A stretch of 48,796 nt of DNA from Acetobacteraceae bacterium (lineage in GTDB: Bacteria; Pseudomonadota; Alphaproteobacteria; Acetobacterales; Acetobacteraceae). The stretch covers positions 1 to 48,796 of the forward strand of contig JAIYDS010000297.1 of the NCBI GenBank assembly GCA_027487385.1. The letters are read 5' to 3'. Shown piece by piece: positions 35,609 to 45,230 of this stretch. Each line of letters opens with the position of its first letter. The first letter of the stretch is position 1. The notes beneath the pieces are model-generated. The model had not been told where the DNA came from. It worked only from the letters and a program-made list of their open reading frames with translations, and searched no databases. The position numbers were made by a program, and so were the translations under genes.

Positions 35609-36231
35609 GGCAAGCTCCGGGCGTTCTGCTTCTCGGGGGGTCAGGCGGGAGGGGTTGGAGGGTTTCGCGGCGGCATCCTGCGACGGGCGGGCGGGCGGCG
35701 AACGACGCCAGGAGACGGAGCGCCCCGCAGCGCCGCGCATGCGGCAGCGAAGCGCGAGGGCGTCTCACTGGCGGCCGCGTGGCTTCGCTGAGCTGGCATC
35801 ATGGCTCTCTCCGCACCCGCGCACCGCCCGGGCCGCGCAGGCATCACGATGGATTCATCTTGCCTCAAGGATTGCTCCGGACCGCTCGAGGTTGTCTGTG
35901 CGCCAGCGCACACCGGGCGTCCCGGCCTGCCCGGTCCCAGGCAAAGCCGCGTCCGAGGTGGGTGCCTGCGCCGTTTCCCGCCGACCGGCTGGCAAGGTGC
36001 CCCTGCCCCGCACGCCGCGCGTTCACCCCGCAGCCATTCGTGTGACGGGTCATCGCTCCGGTTCGATGAGAGCCGCGCCAACTGGCTCCCGCCGGGCGAT
36101 CCAGAGAATGGCCCCCCATGAGACCGGACCTGGACCTGCTCCGCAGCGTTCAGAGGAGGCAAGTCTTGACCGGCCGCGTATCCGATTTCCAGGTCCATGA
36201 TGAGGAACCACGGCAGCACCCCTCGGCGGGT
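35609..36231. other. Intergenic region upstream of the RTX protease
   Basis: Over 600 bases between the protease start and the end of the regulator gene. Open frames here are short, arginine/proline-rich and overlap on both strands; none resembles a protein. It must contain the protease promoter. A weak candidate on the minus strand is TTGAGG (35863-35868) with TGATGC (35841-35846), 16 bases apart. I see no repeat or RNA gene. Confidence 0.5.
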
Positions 36232-37632
36232 CTATTTCCTCCCCGACGCCTCAAACCGCCACGGCGAGGCCCCATCCTCATTCGCATCCAGCCGCAGCCG
36301 GTGCTCCAGCGGGGGAAAGGCGCGGCTCCGGCAATCCGCCCGGTCACAGAGCCGGCAGGAGAGACCGATCCCCACCCGCGCCGTCGTCAGATCCAGCCCA
36401 TCCGCATAGACCAGTTCCGAAGCGCGGGAGATGTCGCAGCCGATCGCCACGACATGCGTGGGCGAGGGCTCGCCCCAACGCGGCGTGGGCCCATGCATGG
36501 CCTTGGCGATGCACAGGAAGGCCGCGCCATCGGGCAGCTCAGCCGCCTGCACGCGCACCTGTTCGGGCGTGCCGAAGGCGTGGTGCACCACCCATTTCGG
36601 GCAGCTGCCGCCAAAGCGCGCAAAGGGAAATCCCGCCGCGGCGAAGCGCTTGGTCACATTGCCCGCCGTGTCCACGCGCAGGAAGAAAAACGGCACGCCG
36701 CGATGCCCCTCGCGCTGCAAGGTGGAAAGCCGCTGTGCCGCCTGCTCGTAGGAGACGCCAAAGCGCGCGGCGAGCTTTTCCACATCATGCCGCAACTCCC
36801 GCGCCGCATGCAGGAAGGGCATGTAGGGCATCAGCAGCACGGCCGCCGCATAGTTCAGCAGGCCGATGCGGATGAGTTGCGTGGCCTCGGTGCTGGAGGG
36901 CGGCTCCTCGCCCAGCGTTGCATCCACCACCTCGCGCGCCTCCAGCAGCATCAGCTGGAAGGCCATGCGAAAGCCGCGCGATTCACGCGGCAAGGATTCC
37001 GCCAGAAAGAGGTCGCGCGTGCGCTGGTCGAAGCGGCGATCGCTCTCCGGCATGGGCGCCACGGTCACGCGCACGCCATGCGCGTTGCGCAGCCGTTCGG
37101 CGATGGCGTGGTTCATCTCGGCGGGCGCCGCGCGCAGCTCCGCGCCAAGCTGTTCGGCGAAGCGCTCCAGCTCCGGGAAGTGGTTGCCGCGCTCATGGAA
37201 AAAGTCGCGCGCCTCCTCCGTCGGCAGCAGCAGGCGCCGGCCCGAGGGCAGCGCGATGCCCGAGGAATCCTCCCGCGCCACGCGCCAGGCGCGATACAGC
37301 GCCAGCACCCCGCGTGACGCGTTGGGGGCTGCGGCCGCCATCGCCTGCAACTCGCCCTCCGGCACGGAATCCAGCCCGAGCACCGGATCGGCCAGCACCT
37401 CGCGCAGCCCCGCCTCCAGCTGGCGCTCCGCATGGCCGGAGAGGGCGGCGAGGTCCACGCCCAGCGCCTCGGTCAGCTTGAACAGCACGGCGGCGGTCAC
37501 CGCGCGCTGGTCATGCTCGATCAGGTTCAGATAGCTGGCGGAGATGCCCAGCCGAACGGCCAGCGCCTGCTGCGTCATCCCGCGCTCGGTGCGGATGCGT
37601 CGAACGGTGCGGCCGATGAGGGGTCGGGCCAT
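36232..37632 (-). CDS. ScfR/RamB-like short-chain fatty acid transcriptional regulator
   Basis: A 466-residue regulator. Residues 5-60 form an XRE helix-turn-helix ([30 protein letters not shown], as two helices). An IrrE/ImmA-like domain with [20 protein letters not shown] follows, then a C-terminal DUF2083-type sensor with cysteines in [15 protein letters not shown] and [16 protein letters not shown]. Relatives such as RamB control isocitrate lyase and propionate or acetate genes, and this gene is divergent from aceA with 150 bases between, so control of aceA is likely (inference). GGGAG precedes the ATG. Confidence 0.88.
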   Translation of the reverse strand: MARPLIGRTVRRIRTERGMTQQALAVRLGISASYLNLIEHDQRAVTAAVLFKLTEALGVDLAALSGHAERQLEAGLREVLADPVLGLDSVPEGELQAMAAAAPNASRGVLALYRAWRVAREDSSGIALPSGRRLLLPTEEARDFFHERGNHFPELERFAEQLGAELRAAPAEMNHAIAERLRNAHGVRVTVAPMPESDRRFDQRTRDLFLAESLPRESRGFRMAFQLMLLEAREVVDATLGEEPPSSTEATQLIRIGLLNYAAAVLLMPYMPFLHAARELRHDVEKLAARFGVSYEQAAQRLSTLQREGHRGVPFFFLRVDTAGNVTKRFAAAGFPFARFGGSCPKWVVHHAFGTPEQVRVQAAELPDGAAFLCIAKAMHGPTPRWGEPSPTHVVAIGCDISRASELVYADGLDLTTARVGIGLSCRLCDRADCRSRAFPPLEHRLRLDANEDGASPWRFEASGRK

Positions 37633-37672
37633 GGCGGTCTCCCTTTACAAGCTTCACGCATTTTCGGTCTGA

Positions 37673-37692
37673 ACTGTCGCTGGATGCACAGT
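37673..37692. promoter_or_regulatory. Inverted repeat in the regulator/aceA divergent promoter region
   Basis: ACTGT (37673-37677) and ACAGT (37688-37692) form a 5-bp inverted repeat with a 10-base spacer, one helical turn, in the only DNA shared by the two divergent promoters. It is a candidate operator for the ScfR-like regulator. Motifs such as GTTTTGCGCG nearby could also be sites. Short arms make chance occurrence quite possible. Confidence 0.28.
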
Positions 37693-37782
37693 CTTGCCGT
37701 GTTGATCCCAGTTTTGCGCGTGACTTCGCGGGCCGCAATGTCAATCTTTCACACGTCGGGACGACACAAGGAGATTTTCGCA

Positions 37783-39102
<1,320 letters not shown>

Positions 39103-39107
39103 GATCC

Positions 39108-39134
39108 CGCGCGGGGCGTGCCCCGCCCCGCGCG
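39108..39134 (+). terminator. Hairpin between aceA and the small repeat-protein gene
   Basis: CGCGCGGGGC (39108-39117) pairs perfectly with GCCCCGCGCG (39125-39134) around a seven-base loop, five bases past the aceA stop. Without a T-run it is probably partial or an RNA-stability element, letting some transcripts continue into the small gene (inference). Confidence 0.5.
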
Positions 39135-39187
39135 GCAATCACGGGCAGGAAACGTCCCTCAAACAACCCTCAACCGGAGACATGACG

Positions 39188-39358
39188 ATGAACGACAATC
39201 ACGATGACGGCCTGGTGCATTCCCACAACTATGCGTGCAGCGAGCGTGGCCGCATGGCGCATCGCCCGCTGACCACGCGGCCCGAGGAATATGACGACGG
39301 CCTGGTCCACTCCCATGGCTGGGCTTGCAACGATCGCGGCCAGCCCGCCCATCGCTAA
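39188..39358 (+). CDS. 56-residue tandem-repeat His/Cys protein downstream of aceA
   Basis: A short gene encoding two near-identical 21-residue repeats with 30-residue periodicity (residues 6-26 and 36-56). Each reads DDGLVHSH-x2-AC-x2-RG-x2-AHR and so presents H-x-H-x3-C-x7-H: His11, His13, Cys17, His25, then His41, His43, Cys47, His55. This looks like two metal-binding sites (inference). There is no signal peptide. GGAG ends eight bases before the ATG at 39188, so I prefer it to an ATG two codons upstream. The gene follows aceA by 85 bases on the same strand. I recognise no family. Conservation of the repeat in the absence of DNA-level repetition (synonymous differences such as GTGCATTCC and GTCCACTCC) argues that it is translated. 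Confidence 0.75.
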   Translation: MNDNHDDGLVHSHNYACSERGRMAHRPLTTRPEEYDDGLVHSHGWACNDRGQPAHR

Positions 39359-39365
39359 GGAATGG

Positions 39366-39408
39366 GGTCCGGGGCCTCGGCCCCGGCGGGTCCAGGGCAG
39401 CGCCCTGG
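39366..39408. terminator. Single two-hairpin element between convergent genes
   Basis: CCGGGGCC/GGCCCCGG (39369-39376/39379-39386) and CCAGGGC/GCCCTGG (39392-39398/39402-39408, loop AGC) are linked by CGGGT. Read on the minus strand this has the same order (stem 1, linker with ACCC, stem 2, ACCCC) as the paired elements near yejB. A single copy between the small repeat-protein gene and rimI probably serves as a bidirectional transcript end. Confidence 0.7.
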
Positions 39409-39411
39409 ATC

Positions 39412-39840
39412 TTATCCGTCCAGCGACCGCCGCAGCAGCCAGGCATGCCGCCCCGGCGCATAATAATCGCGGCGCAGCCCCGCGCGCGAAAAGCCGGCCT
39501 TGGCGTAAAGCGCCATGGCCGGCGCATTATCCTCGGCCACTTCCAGGAACATCACCTTCGCCCCCGCCGTCGCCACCACAAGCGCCGCCGTCTCGACCAG
39601 GGCCTGGCCGAGGCCTTGCTGCCGGTGCTCCGGATGCACGGCGAGGGTGAGGATTTCCGCCTCATCCAGCACGCGCCGCGCCAGGATGAAGCCGCCCGGC
39701 GCCCGCAGGCCGACCACGCCCTCCAGCCCGAGCAGGGTGACGAAGGTGGCGGCCGCCCAGGCCGCCCCGGGCGGGAAGGCGGCGGCGTGAATCGCCGCCA
39801 GGGCGGGGGCATCCGCGGCGGTGGCGGCGCTGAGCGTCAT
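39412..39840 (-). CDS. rimI: Ribosomal-protein-S18-alanine N-acetyltransferase family protein
   Basis: A 142-residue GNAT acetyltransferase. The acetyl-CoA loop is within TLAVHPEHRQQGLGQALVE, followed by FLEVAEDNAPAMALYAKAGF and RRDYY, which are characteristic of RimI. Its ATG overlaps the tsaB stop by four bases; the tsaB-rimI pair is common in proteobacteria. RimI acetylates ribosomal protein S18, although substrate range varies in this subfamily. Confidence 0.9.
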   Translation of the reverse strand: MTLSAATAADAPALAAIHAAAFPPGAAWAAATFVTLLGLEGVVGLRAPGGFILARRVLDEAEILTLAVHPEHRQQGLGQALVETAALVVATAGAKVMFLEVAEDNAPAMALYAKAGFSRAGLRRDYYAPGRHAWLLRRSLDG

Positions 39841-40433
39841 GTGGTGGCCGGCGGCTCGACATAGAGCGGCTCCAACGCCAGGGGCGGCAGCGTCCCGGCC
39901 ATGCGGCGAAGGGCCGCGCGGGCCAGCGACGCAGCCTCGATCCGCCGCGCCTCGCCCAGGCCGGCGGGCCAACCGCGCGCCAGCATGCGGGCCACGGCGC
40001 GGGGTGCGCCATCACCGACCAGCCAGGTGAGCTGCGCCGGCCGGGGCAGATCGCCTTCCGCCACCACGCAGGGCGCGGCCAGGCCGGGGCGCTCCAGGAA
40101 CAGATCGCCGCGGCGGTTCTCCGTCACCGCCCAGGCGCCGTCATGCATCGCCACCAGCGCCTCACCGGTGGTGACGGGAATGACCGGGATGCCGCGCGCC
40201 AGCCCGATGCCCTCCGCCAGGGCGATGGCCGTCCGCAGCCCGGTGAAGCTGCCCGGGCCGATGCCCACGGCGATGGCGCCAACCTCGCCATGCAGCACCG
40301 CCTCCACCAGCGGGGGCAGCGCGGCCGCCTGGCCATGGGCGCCCTCCTGGATGCGCTGCATCAGCACGGTCTCGCCCTCGGTCAGGGCGGCCAGGCAGCG
40401 GGAGAGGGCGGCATCGAGGACCAGGAGGCGCAT
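39837..40433 (-). CDS. tsaB: tRNA threonylcarbamoyladenosine biosynthesis protein TsaB
   Basis: A 198-residue ASKHA-fold protein that partners TsaD and TsaE in making t6A37 in tRNAs. Diagnostic segments are LLVLDAALSRCLAAL, GIGPGSFTGLRTAIALAEGI and the C-terminal PLYVEPPA. It lacks the metal-binding histidines of TsaD, as expected. The ATG at 40431-40433 gives the standard start; six upstream codons to an earlier start are unlike the family. Confidence 0.92.
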   Translation of the reverse strand: MRLLVLDAALSRCLAALTEGETVLMQRIQEGAHGQAAALPPLVEAVLHGEVGAIAVGIGPGSFTGLRTAIALAEGIGLARGIPVIPVTTGEALVAMHDGAWAVTENRRGDLFLERPGLAAPCVVAEGDLPRPAQLTWLVGDGAPRAVARMLARGWPAGLGEARRIEAASLARAALRRMAGTLPPLALEPLYVEPPATT

Positions 40434-40475
40434 GCCCCCGCTTGGCACCAAGCCGCCCCCCAGCGCAAGCGGGCG

Positions 40476-41327
40476 TCAGGGCAGGCGGCGCAGCCAGAGT
40501 CGCAGCGTGACCCAGGCCGTGCCCCAGCCGATCAGCGCCGCCGCCGGCGGCAGCAGCGCGAGCAGGAGCCAGGGCAGGTCACCCGGCTGGGCCTCGCGCG
40601 CCAGCACCACGGGCAGCGCCTGCATCGCCAGGAACCAGAGCGCCGGGATGGCGATGGCCAGACCCGCCAGCGCGCCCAGCGCGCAAAGCCAGGCAAGGCG
40701 CGCGGCGAAGCGGCCGGCAATGTCGCCATCCCGCGCCCCCAGCTCATGCAGGATCACGATCGTGTCCTGCCGCGCTGCGATGCCCGCCCGCGTCGCCACC
40801 ACCACCAGGGCCGCGCCAACGAGGCCGATCAGCGCGAGCATGGCCAGCGAGAGGGCACCCAACCCCTCGGCCAGGTGCATGGCGAGCTGCACCGCCTCGC
40901 TGCGCAGTTCGAGCTGGGCGCCGGGAATGCCCTGCACCGCTTCCAGCAGCGGGATCTGATCCGTCTCCATCCGCAGCGTGATGGCGAGCATCCGTGGCAA
41001 AGGCAGGCTCGGCACCTCGCCGAGCCAAGGGGCGAGGAGCTGGCGCAGCCGCTCATCCGGCACGGCGCTGACCGAAGCCACGCCGGGCAGGGCGGTGAGG
41101 CGGGCGATCACCGGTTCCAGCGCCGCATCGCGCGGCAATTGCAGCAGGAGCTGCCCGGCCTCGCCCTGCTGCCAGCGCTCGGCCAGGCGGCCCGCGCCAT
41201 CGGCGCCGGCGAGCGCGAGGGCGGCGAGCAGCGCCATGGCCGCCACCAGCGCCGGCAACAGCCGGTCCGAAAGGGCGCGGCGCAGCCCGAGCGGATCGCG
41301 CCCTTTGAGCCGCCTGCCGTCAGCCAT
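40476..41327 (-). CDS. ftsX: Cell division permease FtsX
   Basis: A 283-residue inner-membrane protein. It has an N-terminal helix (about 24-42), an extracytoplasmic domain (about 45-150; LTALPGVASVSAVPDERLRQLL) and three further helices forming the FtsX/MacB domain (RQDTIVILHELGARDGDIAGRF is the coupling region, one block). FtsX with FtsE couples divisome assembly to peptidoglycan hydrolase activation. It starts eight bases inside the ftsE 3' end. It is shorter than E. coli FtsX, mainly at the N-terminus, as in other alphaproteobacteria. Confidence 0.9.
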   Translation of the reverse strand: MADGRRLKGRDPLGLRRALSDRLLPALVAAMALLAALALAGADGAGRLAERWQQGEAGQLLLQLPRDAALEPVIARLTALPGVASVSAVPDERLRQLLAPWLGEVPSLPLPRMLAITLRMETDQIPLLEAVQGIPGAQLELRSEAVQLAMHLAEGLGALSLAMLALIGLVGAALVVVATRAGIAARQDTIVILHELGARDGDIAGRFAARLAWLCALGALAGLAIAIPALWFLAMQALPVVLAREAQPGDLPWLLLALLPPAAALIGWGTAWVTLRLWLRRLP

Positions 41328-41985
41328 GCGACACCAGCCGCCCGGCCGCGAGGCGCAGGCTGGGCGCGGGGTATTCGGCGGGCAGTGCCTCGCTGTGGGT
41401 GGCCACGATCACGGTGGTGCCCATGCGGTGCATCTCCCGCAACAGGGCGATGACGCGGCGTGCCTGGAGGGAATCCAGATTGCCGGTCGGCTCGTCGGCC
41501 ACCAGCAGCGCGGGGCGGGCCACCACGGCGCGGGCCAAGGCGAGGCGCTGCTGCTCCCCGCCCGAGAGGGCGGCAGGGGGCGAATCGGCGCGGTCGAGCA
41601 GCCCCACCCAGCGCAGGATCTCCCGCACATCGGCGGCCAACCGCCCTTCCGTCAGCCCCTGGATGCGCAGGGGCAGGGCCGCATTCTCATAGACGGAGAG
41701 GTGCGGCAGCAGGCGGTAATCCTGGAAAACCACGCCAATGCGCCGGCGCAGGGCGGGAAAGGCCCGGCGCTTGAGGCGGGAGATACGGGTATCAAGCACC
41801 TCCACCTCCCCCTCGGTGGCGCGCAGCGAGAGGCTCATCAGCCGAAGCAGGCTCGATTTTCCAGCACCCGATGGTCCCAGCAGCCAGGTGAAGCTGCCCG
41901 GTGCCAGGGCGAAATCAATGCCCGAGAGGGCGGCCGCGCCCTCACCTTCCGGATAGCGCAGACCAACGCCCGAGAATCGCACCAT
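41320..41985 (-). CDS. ftsE: Cell division ATP-binding protein FtsE
   Basis: A 221-residue ABC ATPase with Walker A GPSGAGKSS, Q-loop VFQDYRLLPHLSVYENAALPLR (one block; very typical of FtsE), signature LSGGEQQR and Walker B VADEPTGNLD. It acts in the cytoplasm with FtsX at the septum. The ATG at 41983-41985 gives the family N-terminus MVRFSGVGLRYP. Divergent from the zinc-ribbon gene, an arrangement I recall from other alphaproteobacteria. Confidence 0.94.
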   Translation of the reverse strand: MVRFSGVGLRYPEGEGAAALSGIDFALAPGSFTWLLGPSGAGKSSLLRLMSLSLRATEGEVEVLDTRISRLKRRAFPALRRRIGVVFQDYRLLPHLSVYENAALPLRIQGLTEGRLAADVREILRWVGLLDRADSPPAALSGGEQQRLALARAVVARPALLVADEPTGNLDSLQARRVIALLREMHRMGTTVIVATHSEALPAEYPAPSLRLAAGRLVSHG

Positions 41986-42069
41986 GGCCCGCAGTGTCGC
42001 AGGCGCGTCGGGCGGAAGGCAAACGAGAGGTTGCAGGATCAGGCGCCCCTTGGCACATGCGAACCCGAC

Positions 42070-42567
42070 ATGGACATCGCTTGCCCGAACTGCGCCGCGA
42101 CCTATCGCGTCCCGGACACGCTCCTGGCCGGTGGCAAGGCGCTGCGTTGCGCCGCCTGCGATCATGAGTGGGTGCCCGAGGTGCCGCAGGCCGCCCCGGA
42201 AGCTGCACCGATCCCGGCGCCGCCGAAGGATGAAGGACGGGTGACGCCGCCGCCGGAACCCGCGCCGGTCATCCCGGCCTTGGCCACGCCGGTGCCTCCG
42301 CCCGAGCCAGCCCCCGCCCCAGCCGAGGTGAGCAGGCCGCCACGACCCGCCCCGCCAACAACCCCGCCACCGCTGCAGCGGCGCGGCGGGGCTTTGCCGG
42401 CGCCAAGCGCTCGCCCGTCTCCACGCCCGGCACGCACCCTGCCCATCGCCTGGGTGGCCAGCGTCGCGCTGGTGGTGCTGGCCTTGCTGGGCCTGTTTGT
42501 CTTCGCCGAGGAGATCGCCCTCGCCTGGCCGCCCTTCGCACGGGTGACTGCGCTGCTGGACGGCTGA
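42070..42567 (+). CDS. MJ0042-type zinc-ribbon membrane protein
   Basis: A 165-residue protein. The N-terminal zinc ribbon has CPNCAATYRVPD and CAACDHEW (Cys5, Cys8, Cys27, Cys30). A long proline-rich linker (about 38-118) leads to a single transmembrane helix (about 126-148) and a short C-terminal tail. The ribbon should face the cytoplasm. Role unknown; its position divergent from ftsEX suggests a link to the cell envelope (inference). Confidence 0.85.
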   Translation: MDIACPNCAATYRVPDTLLAGGKALRCAACDHEWVPEVPQAAPEAAPIPAPPKDEGRVTPPPEPAPVIPALATPVPPPEPAPAPAEVSRPPRPAPPTTPPPLQRRGGALPAPSARPSPRPARTLPIAWVASVALVVLALLGLFVFAEEIALAWPPFARVTALLDG

Positions 42568-42820
42568 CCGACCGACCCGGGCCGGCCAGGGGAGACGGCC
42601 TTGACCCCGCGTGACGCGCGGCCGTCCAGGGCGGGCATGATCCAGGTTCCTGCCTCCCCGCTGCGGCCAGGCCACCTCCAGGCGCGTGAATGGGGTCCAG
42701 CGGGACGAGCGACCGGGGCCGCCCTGGTGCAGGCGCGGCCACATCCCCCATGTGCCGGAACGCATGGCAAGGCGCCGCCGAGGCTTCCGGCCCCGGCGGC
42801 GCGGAGGAAGGCGCGGTGGC

Positions 42821-43255
42821 TCAGGCTGCCCGTGCGGTCCGGTTGCCGCCCAGCAGGCGGCCGAGATCCAGCGCATGGGCGCCGGCGCCAAGCCCGGCCT
42901 GGACCAGCAGCGCGGCCGTCAGGAAGGCGGGAAATTCCCAGCCGCCATTGGGCGCGGTGAAGAGCCAGCCATTGCCCGCATGCGCCGCGGTGGCGCCCAG
43001 CATGATGGGCAGCGCCAGCAGGGCCGCCGGCCGCACCAGCACGCCCGCGATGAGCGCAAGCCCGGCCGCCGTCTCGCCAAAGGCCACGAGGGCGCCGAAA
43101 ATCGGCGGGTAACCGATGGAGCCGAAATAGCCCATCGTCCCGGCGAGGCCGAAGACGCCGAGCTTCAGCCAGGCGCCATGCGCCAGCAGGATGGCGCCGA
43201 GCGAGAGCCGCAGCAGCAGCGCGGCATAGGGGGTGGTGATCTGGGTGGAAGGCAT
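42821..43255 (-). CDS. DoxX family membrane protein
   Basis: A 144-residue protein with four transmembrane helices: LLLRLSLGAILLAHG, the GTMGYFGSIGYPPIFGALVAFGETAAGLALIAG region, LALPIMLGATAAH, and FLTAALLVQAGLG. This is the DoxX/SURF4-like pattern. Its biochemical role is poorly defined; relatives take part in redox and thiol stress responses. GGAG eight bases before the ATG. Divergent from a LysR regulator that probably controls it. Confidence 0.9.
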   Translation of the reverse strand: MPSTQITTPYAALLLRLSLGAILLAHGAWLKLGVFGLAGTMGYFGSIGYPPIFGALVAFGETAAGLALIAGVLVRPAALLALPIMLGATAAHAGNGWLFTAPNGGWEFPAFLTAALLVQAGLGAGAHALDLGRLLGGNRTARAA

Positions 43256-43337
43256 TGTGAAGCTCCGGTGTGTCGGTTTCGATGGCGGGAAACTGCGCCC
43301 TCCCGCCCGCCCCTTCCAATCGCGCTTCGGAACAGGG

Positions 43338-43358
43338 ATCATCACCAACGTGAATGAT
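43338..43358. promoter_or_regulatory. Candidate LysR operator between doxX and lysR genes
   Basis: ATCATCAC (43338-43345) and GTGAATGAT (43350-43358) form an inverted repeat with one unmatched base, and the sequence contains the T-N11-A pattern bound by LysR proteins. It lies in the 114-base divergent region, 11 bases before the LysR start, fitting autoregulation and control of the DoxX gene. Confidence 0.4.
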
Positions 43359-43369
43359 GGCAGGGCCCG

Positions 43370-44278
43370 ATGACGGAACTCTCGCAGCTCGACCTCAACC
43401 TGCTGCGCGTCTTCGACGCGGTGGCACGGGAGCGGCATGTGACGCGCGCAGCACAGCGGCTCAATCTCTCGCAGCCCGCCGTCTCCAACGCGCTGGCGCG
43501 GCTGCGCGCGGCGCTGGGGGATGAGCTTTTCCTCCGCCGGCCTGGCGGGGTGGAACCCACGGCGCTGGCCAGCGCCCTGGCCGCGCCGGTGGCCGAGGCG
43601 CTGGACCGCCTCTCCGACGTGCTGGCGGTGCAGGCGCCCTTCGAGCCCGCCACGGCGCGGCGCGTCTTCAGCGTCGCCTTCTCCGAATATGCCGAGGCCG
43701 CGCTGGCGCCGCGCGTGCTGGAGCGGATGGGCCACGAAGCGCCGGGCTGCCTGCTGGCGATCCGCCACGCCGACCGAACCAATGCCGAGGCGCTGCTGGA
43801 GCGGGGCGACGCGCAGCTCGCGATCGCCGTGCTGCCGGAGCCGGGCGCGCTCTACACCCGCCTGCGCCTGCTGCCCGAGGCCTTCCTGACGCTGATGCGC
43901 GCCGACCATCCGCTGGCCGCGGGGGAATTGACGCTGGAGCGTTTCATCTCCGTGCCGCATCTGCTGCATTCCCCCAATGGCTCGCGCGACGGGGCCATGG
44001 ATGTGGTGCTGGCCGCGCAGGGGGTTTCACGCCGGCTGGGGGCGGTGGTGGCGCATCTCTCGGCCGTGCCGGAAATCCTGGCGCGGACGGAGATGATCAT
44101 GACGCTCTCCGCCCGCCTGGCCCGGCAGATGGCCGAGAGCCATGGGCTCATGCTGCGCGAGCCACCGGCGAATGTGCGGCACACGCGGCTCTCCATGATC
44201 TTCCACCGCCGCTTCGAGGCGGATCCCGGCCATGCCTGGCTCAGGCGGCTCCTGCTGGCCGAAGCGCGGGAGGTGTAG
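43370..44278 (+). CDS. LysR family transcriptional regulator
   Basis: A 302-residue regulator. The N-terminal helix-turn-helix is LDLNLLRVFDAVARERHVTRAAQRLNLSQPAVSNALARLR (one block), with FLRRPGGVEPT ending the linker. The effector domain occupies about 95-295. The wording of the N-terminus places it near the NodD/SyrM-like group of LysR proteins (weak inference). Its effector is unknown; the divergent DoxX gene is the obvious target. Confidence 0.9.
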   Translation: MTELSQLDLNLLRVFDAVARERHVTRAAQRLNLSQPAVSNALARLRAALGDELFLRRPGGVEPTALASALAAPVAEALDRLSDVLAVQAPFEPATARRVFSVAFSEYAEAALAPRVLERMGHEAPGCLLAIRHADRTNAEALLERGDAQLAIAVLPEPGALYTRLRLLPEAFLTLMRADHPLAAGELTLERFISVPHLLHSPNGSRDGAMDVVLAAQGVSRRLGAVVAHLSAVPEILARTEMIMTLSARLARQMAESHGLMLREPPANVRHTRLSMIFHRRFEADPGHAWLRRLLLAEAREV

Positions 44279-44554
44279 CGAGCCCCCGGCGGCCAGGGCC
44301 GATGCCAGGCGACATCTGGACGCCCGGCTGATCCTTCGGCTGCGGCCGGAAGGGCGCACCCAAGCGCCGTATCCTTCGTGTCAAACCCGGTCCCGGACCC
44401 GCCGAGCCGCCTCACCGGGGCCGAATCTGGCGGGGGCGCACAGGCCGGGCGGTCGGGTCACGCCAATCCGGACCCTTCGCGGCGATCATGCCATGGATTG
44501 CAACAGGGCCGCCAGCGCACGGGCCGGCGGAAGCCCCGCTCCTTCCGCGCCCCG

Positions 44555-45229
44555 TCAAGCCGGCAGCTGGCCGAACAGCCCGTGATCGAGCGAGGTGCGA
44601 TAGACCCGGGCCGGAAAATCCTCCGCCATGGCCACCGCGCGCAGCGCCTCCACATCCTGGTCCAGCAGCGGTGTCAGCGCCGGCAGGAAGCGCGGCGTGG
44701 GCTGGATGGTCGCCGGGCGGCCCAAGAGCGCCTCGATCACCTCATCAGTGACAGGGGCCACGGCGCCGCAGGTCATCTCGAAGCCGTCCAGCCGCATCAG
44801 GCGCCCGGCGAAGCCGCAGCCCTGCGCCTCCTCCCGGGCCAGCACCTGGTCCTGGATGTGCAGCGGCGTGCCGCGGAGAATGTCCTCCGCCATGATCCCG
44901 CCCTCGGGGTGCGGGGCGCCGACGCGAAACAAGGTGAAGACCGACCGGGACAGGGCGGCCAGCACACGGGCGTCATCGCTGCCCTCCGGGTGGTCGCCCG
45001 CCTTGGCCTCGCGGTCCAGGGCGCGGGTATGGCCGCCCACCGGGCCGAGGATGGCGAGGTCCAGCACCAGGAAGAACTGCGCCTCGTTCGTGAACTTCAC
45101 TTCCTTGCCGCGCCACAGCCCCAGCGCGCGCGCCTGGCTGGCCGCGGAGGCGGCGGGGATGCGCTTGCCGGCCGCCGTCATCACCCGCTCGCGCGCGGCG
45201 CGGTAGACCTCATAGGCCGTGGCGCTCAT
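44555..45229 (-). CDS. Protein of unknown function paired with the Ldh2 dehydrogenase
   Basis: A 224-residue soluble protein without signal peptide or membrane helix that I cannot place in a family. An N-terminal helical segment (YEVYRAARERVMTAAGKRIPAASAASQARALGL, in parts) is followed by FTNEAQFFLVLDLAILGPVGGHTRALDRE, a histidine- and acid-containing middle (VGAPHPEGGIMAEDILRG) and LMRLDGFEMTCGAVAPVTDEV. It starts one base after the dehydrogenase stop, so the two are translated together and may act on one substrate. The composition matches the neighbours; it is a real gene. Confidence 0.7.
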   Translation of the reverse strand: MSATAYEVYRAARERVMTAAGKRIPAASAASQARALGLWRGKEVKFTNEAQFFLVLDLAILGPVGGHTRALDREAKAGDHPEGSDDARVLAALSRSVFTLFRVGAPHPEGGIMAEDILRGTPLHIQDQVLAREEAQGCGFAGRLMRLDGFEMTCGAVAPVTDEVIEALLGRPATIQPTPRFLPALTPLLDQDVEALRAVAMAEDFPARVYRTSLDHGLFGQLPA

Positions 45230-45230
45230 C

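Noticed and set aside
35801..36121. Small plus-strand open frames in the gap upstream of the RTX protease
   Set aside because: Several overlapping frames on both strands have equal claim. Products are Pro/Arg/Cys-rich, without ribosome site or homology that I can see.
44279..44554. Possible gene or RNA between the LysR gene and the unknown protein gene
   Set aside because: Frames are short and of poor composition. I see no tRNA-like or strong hairpin structure.
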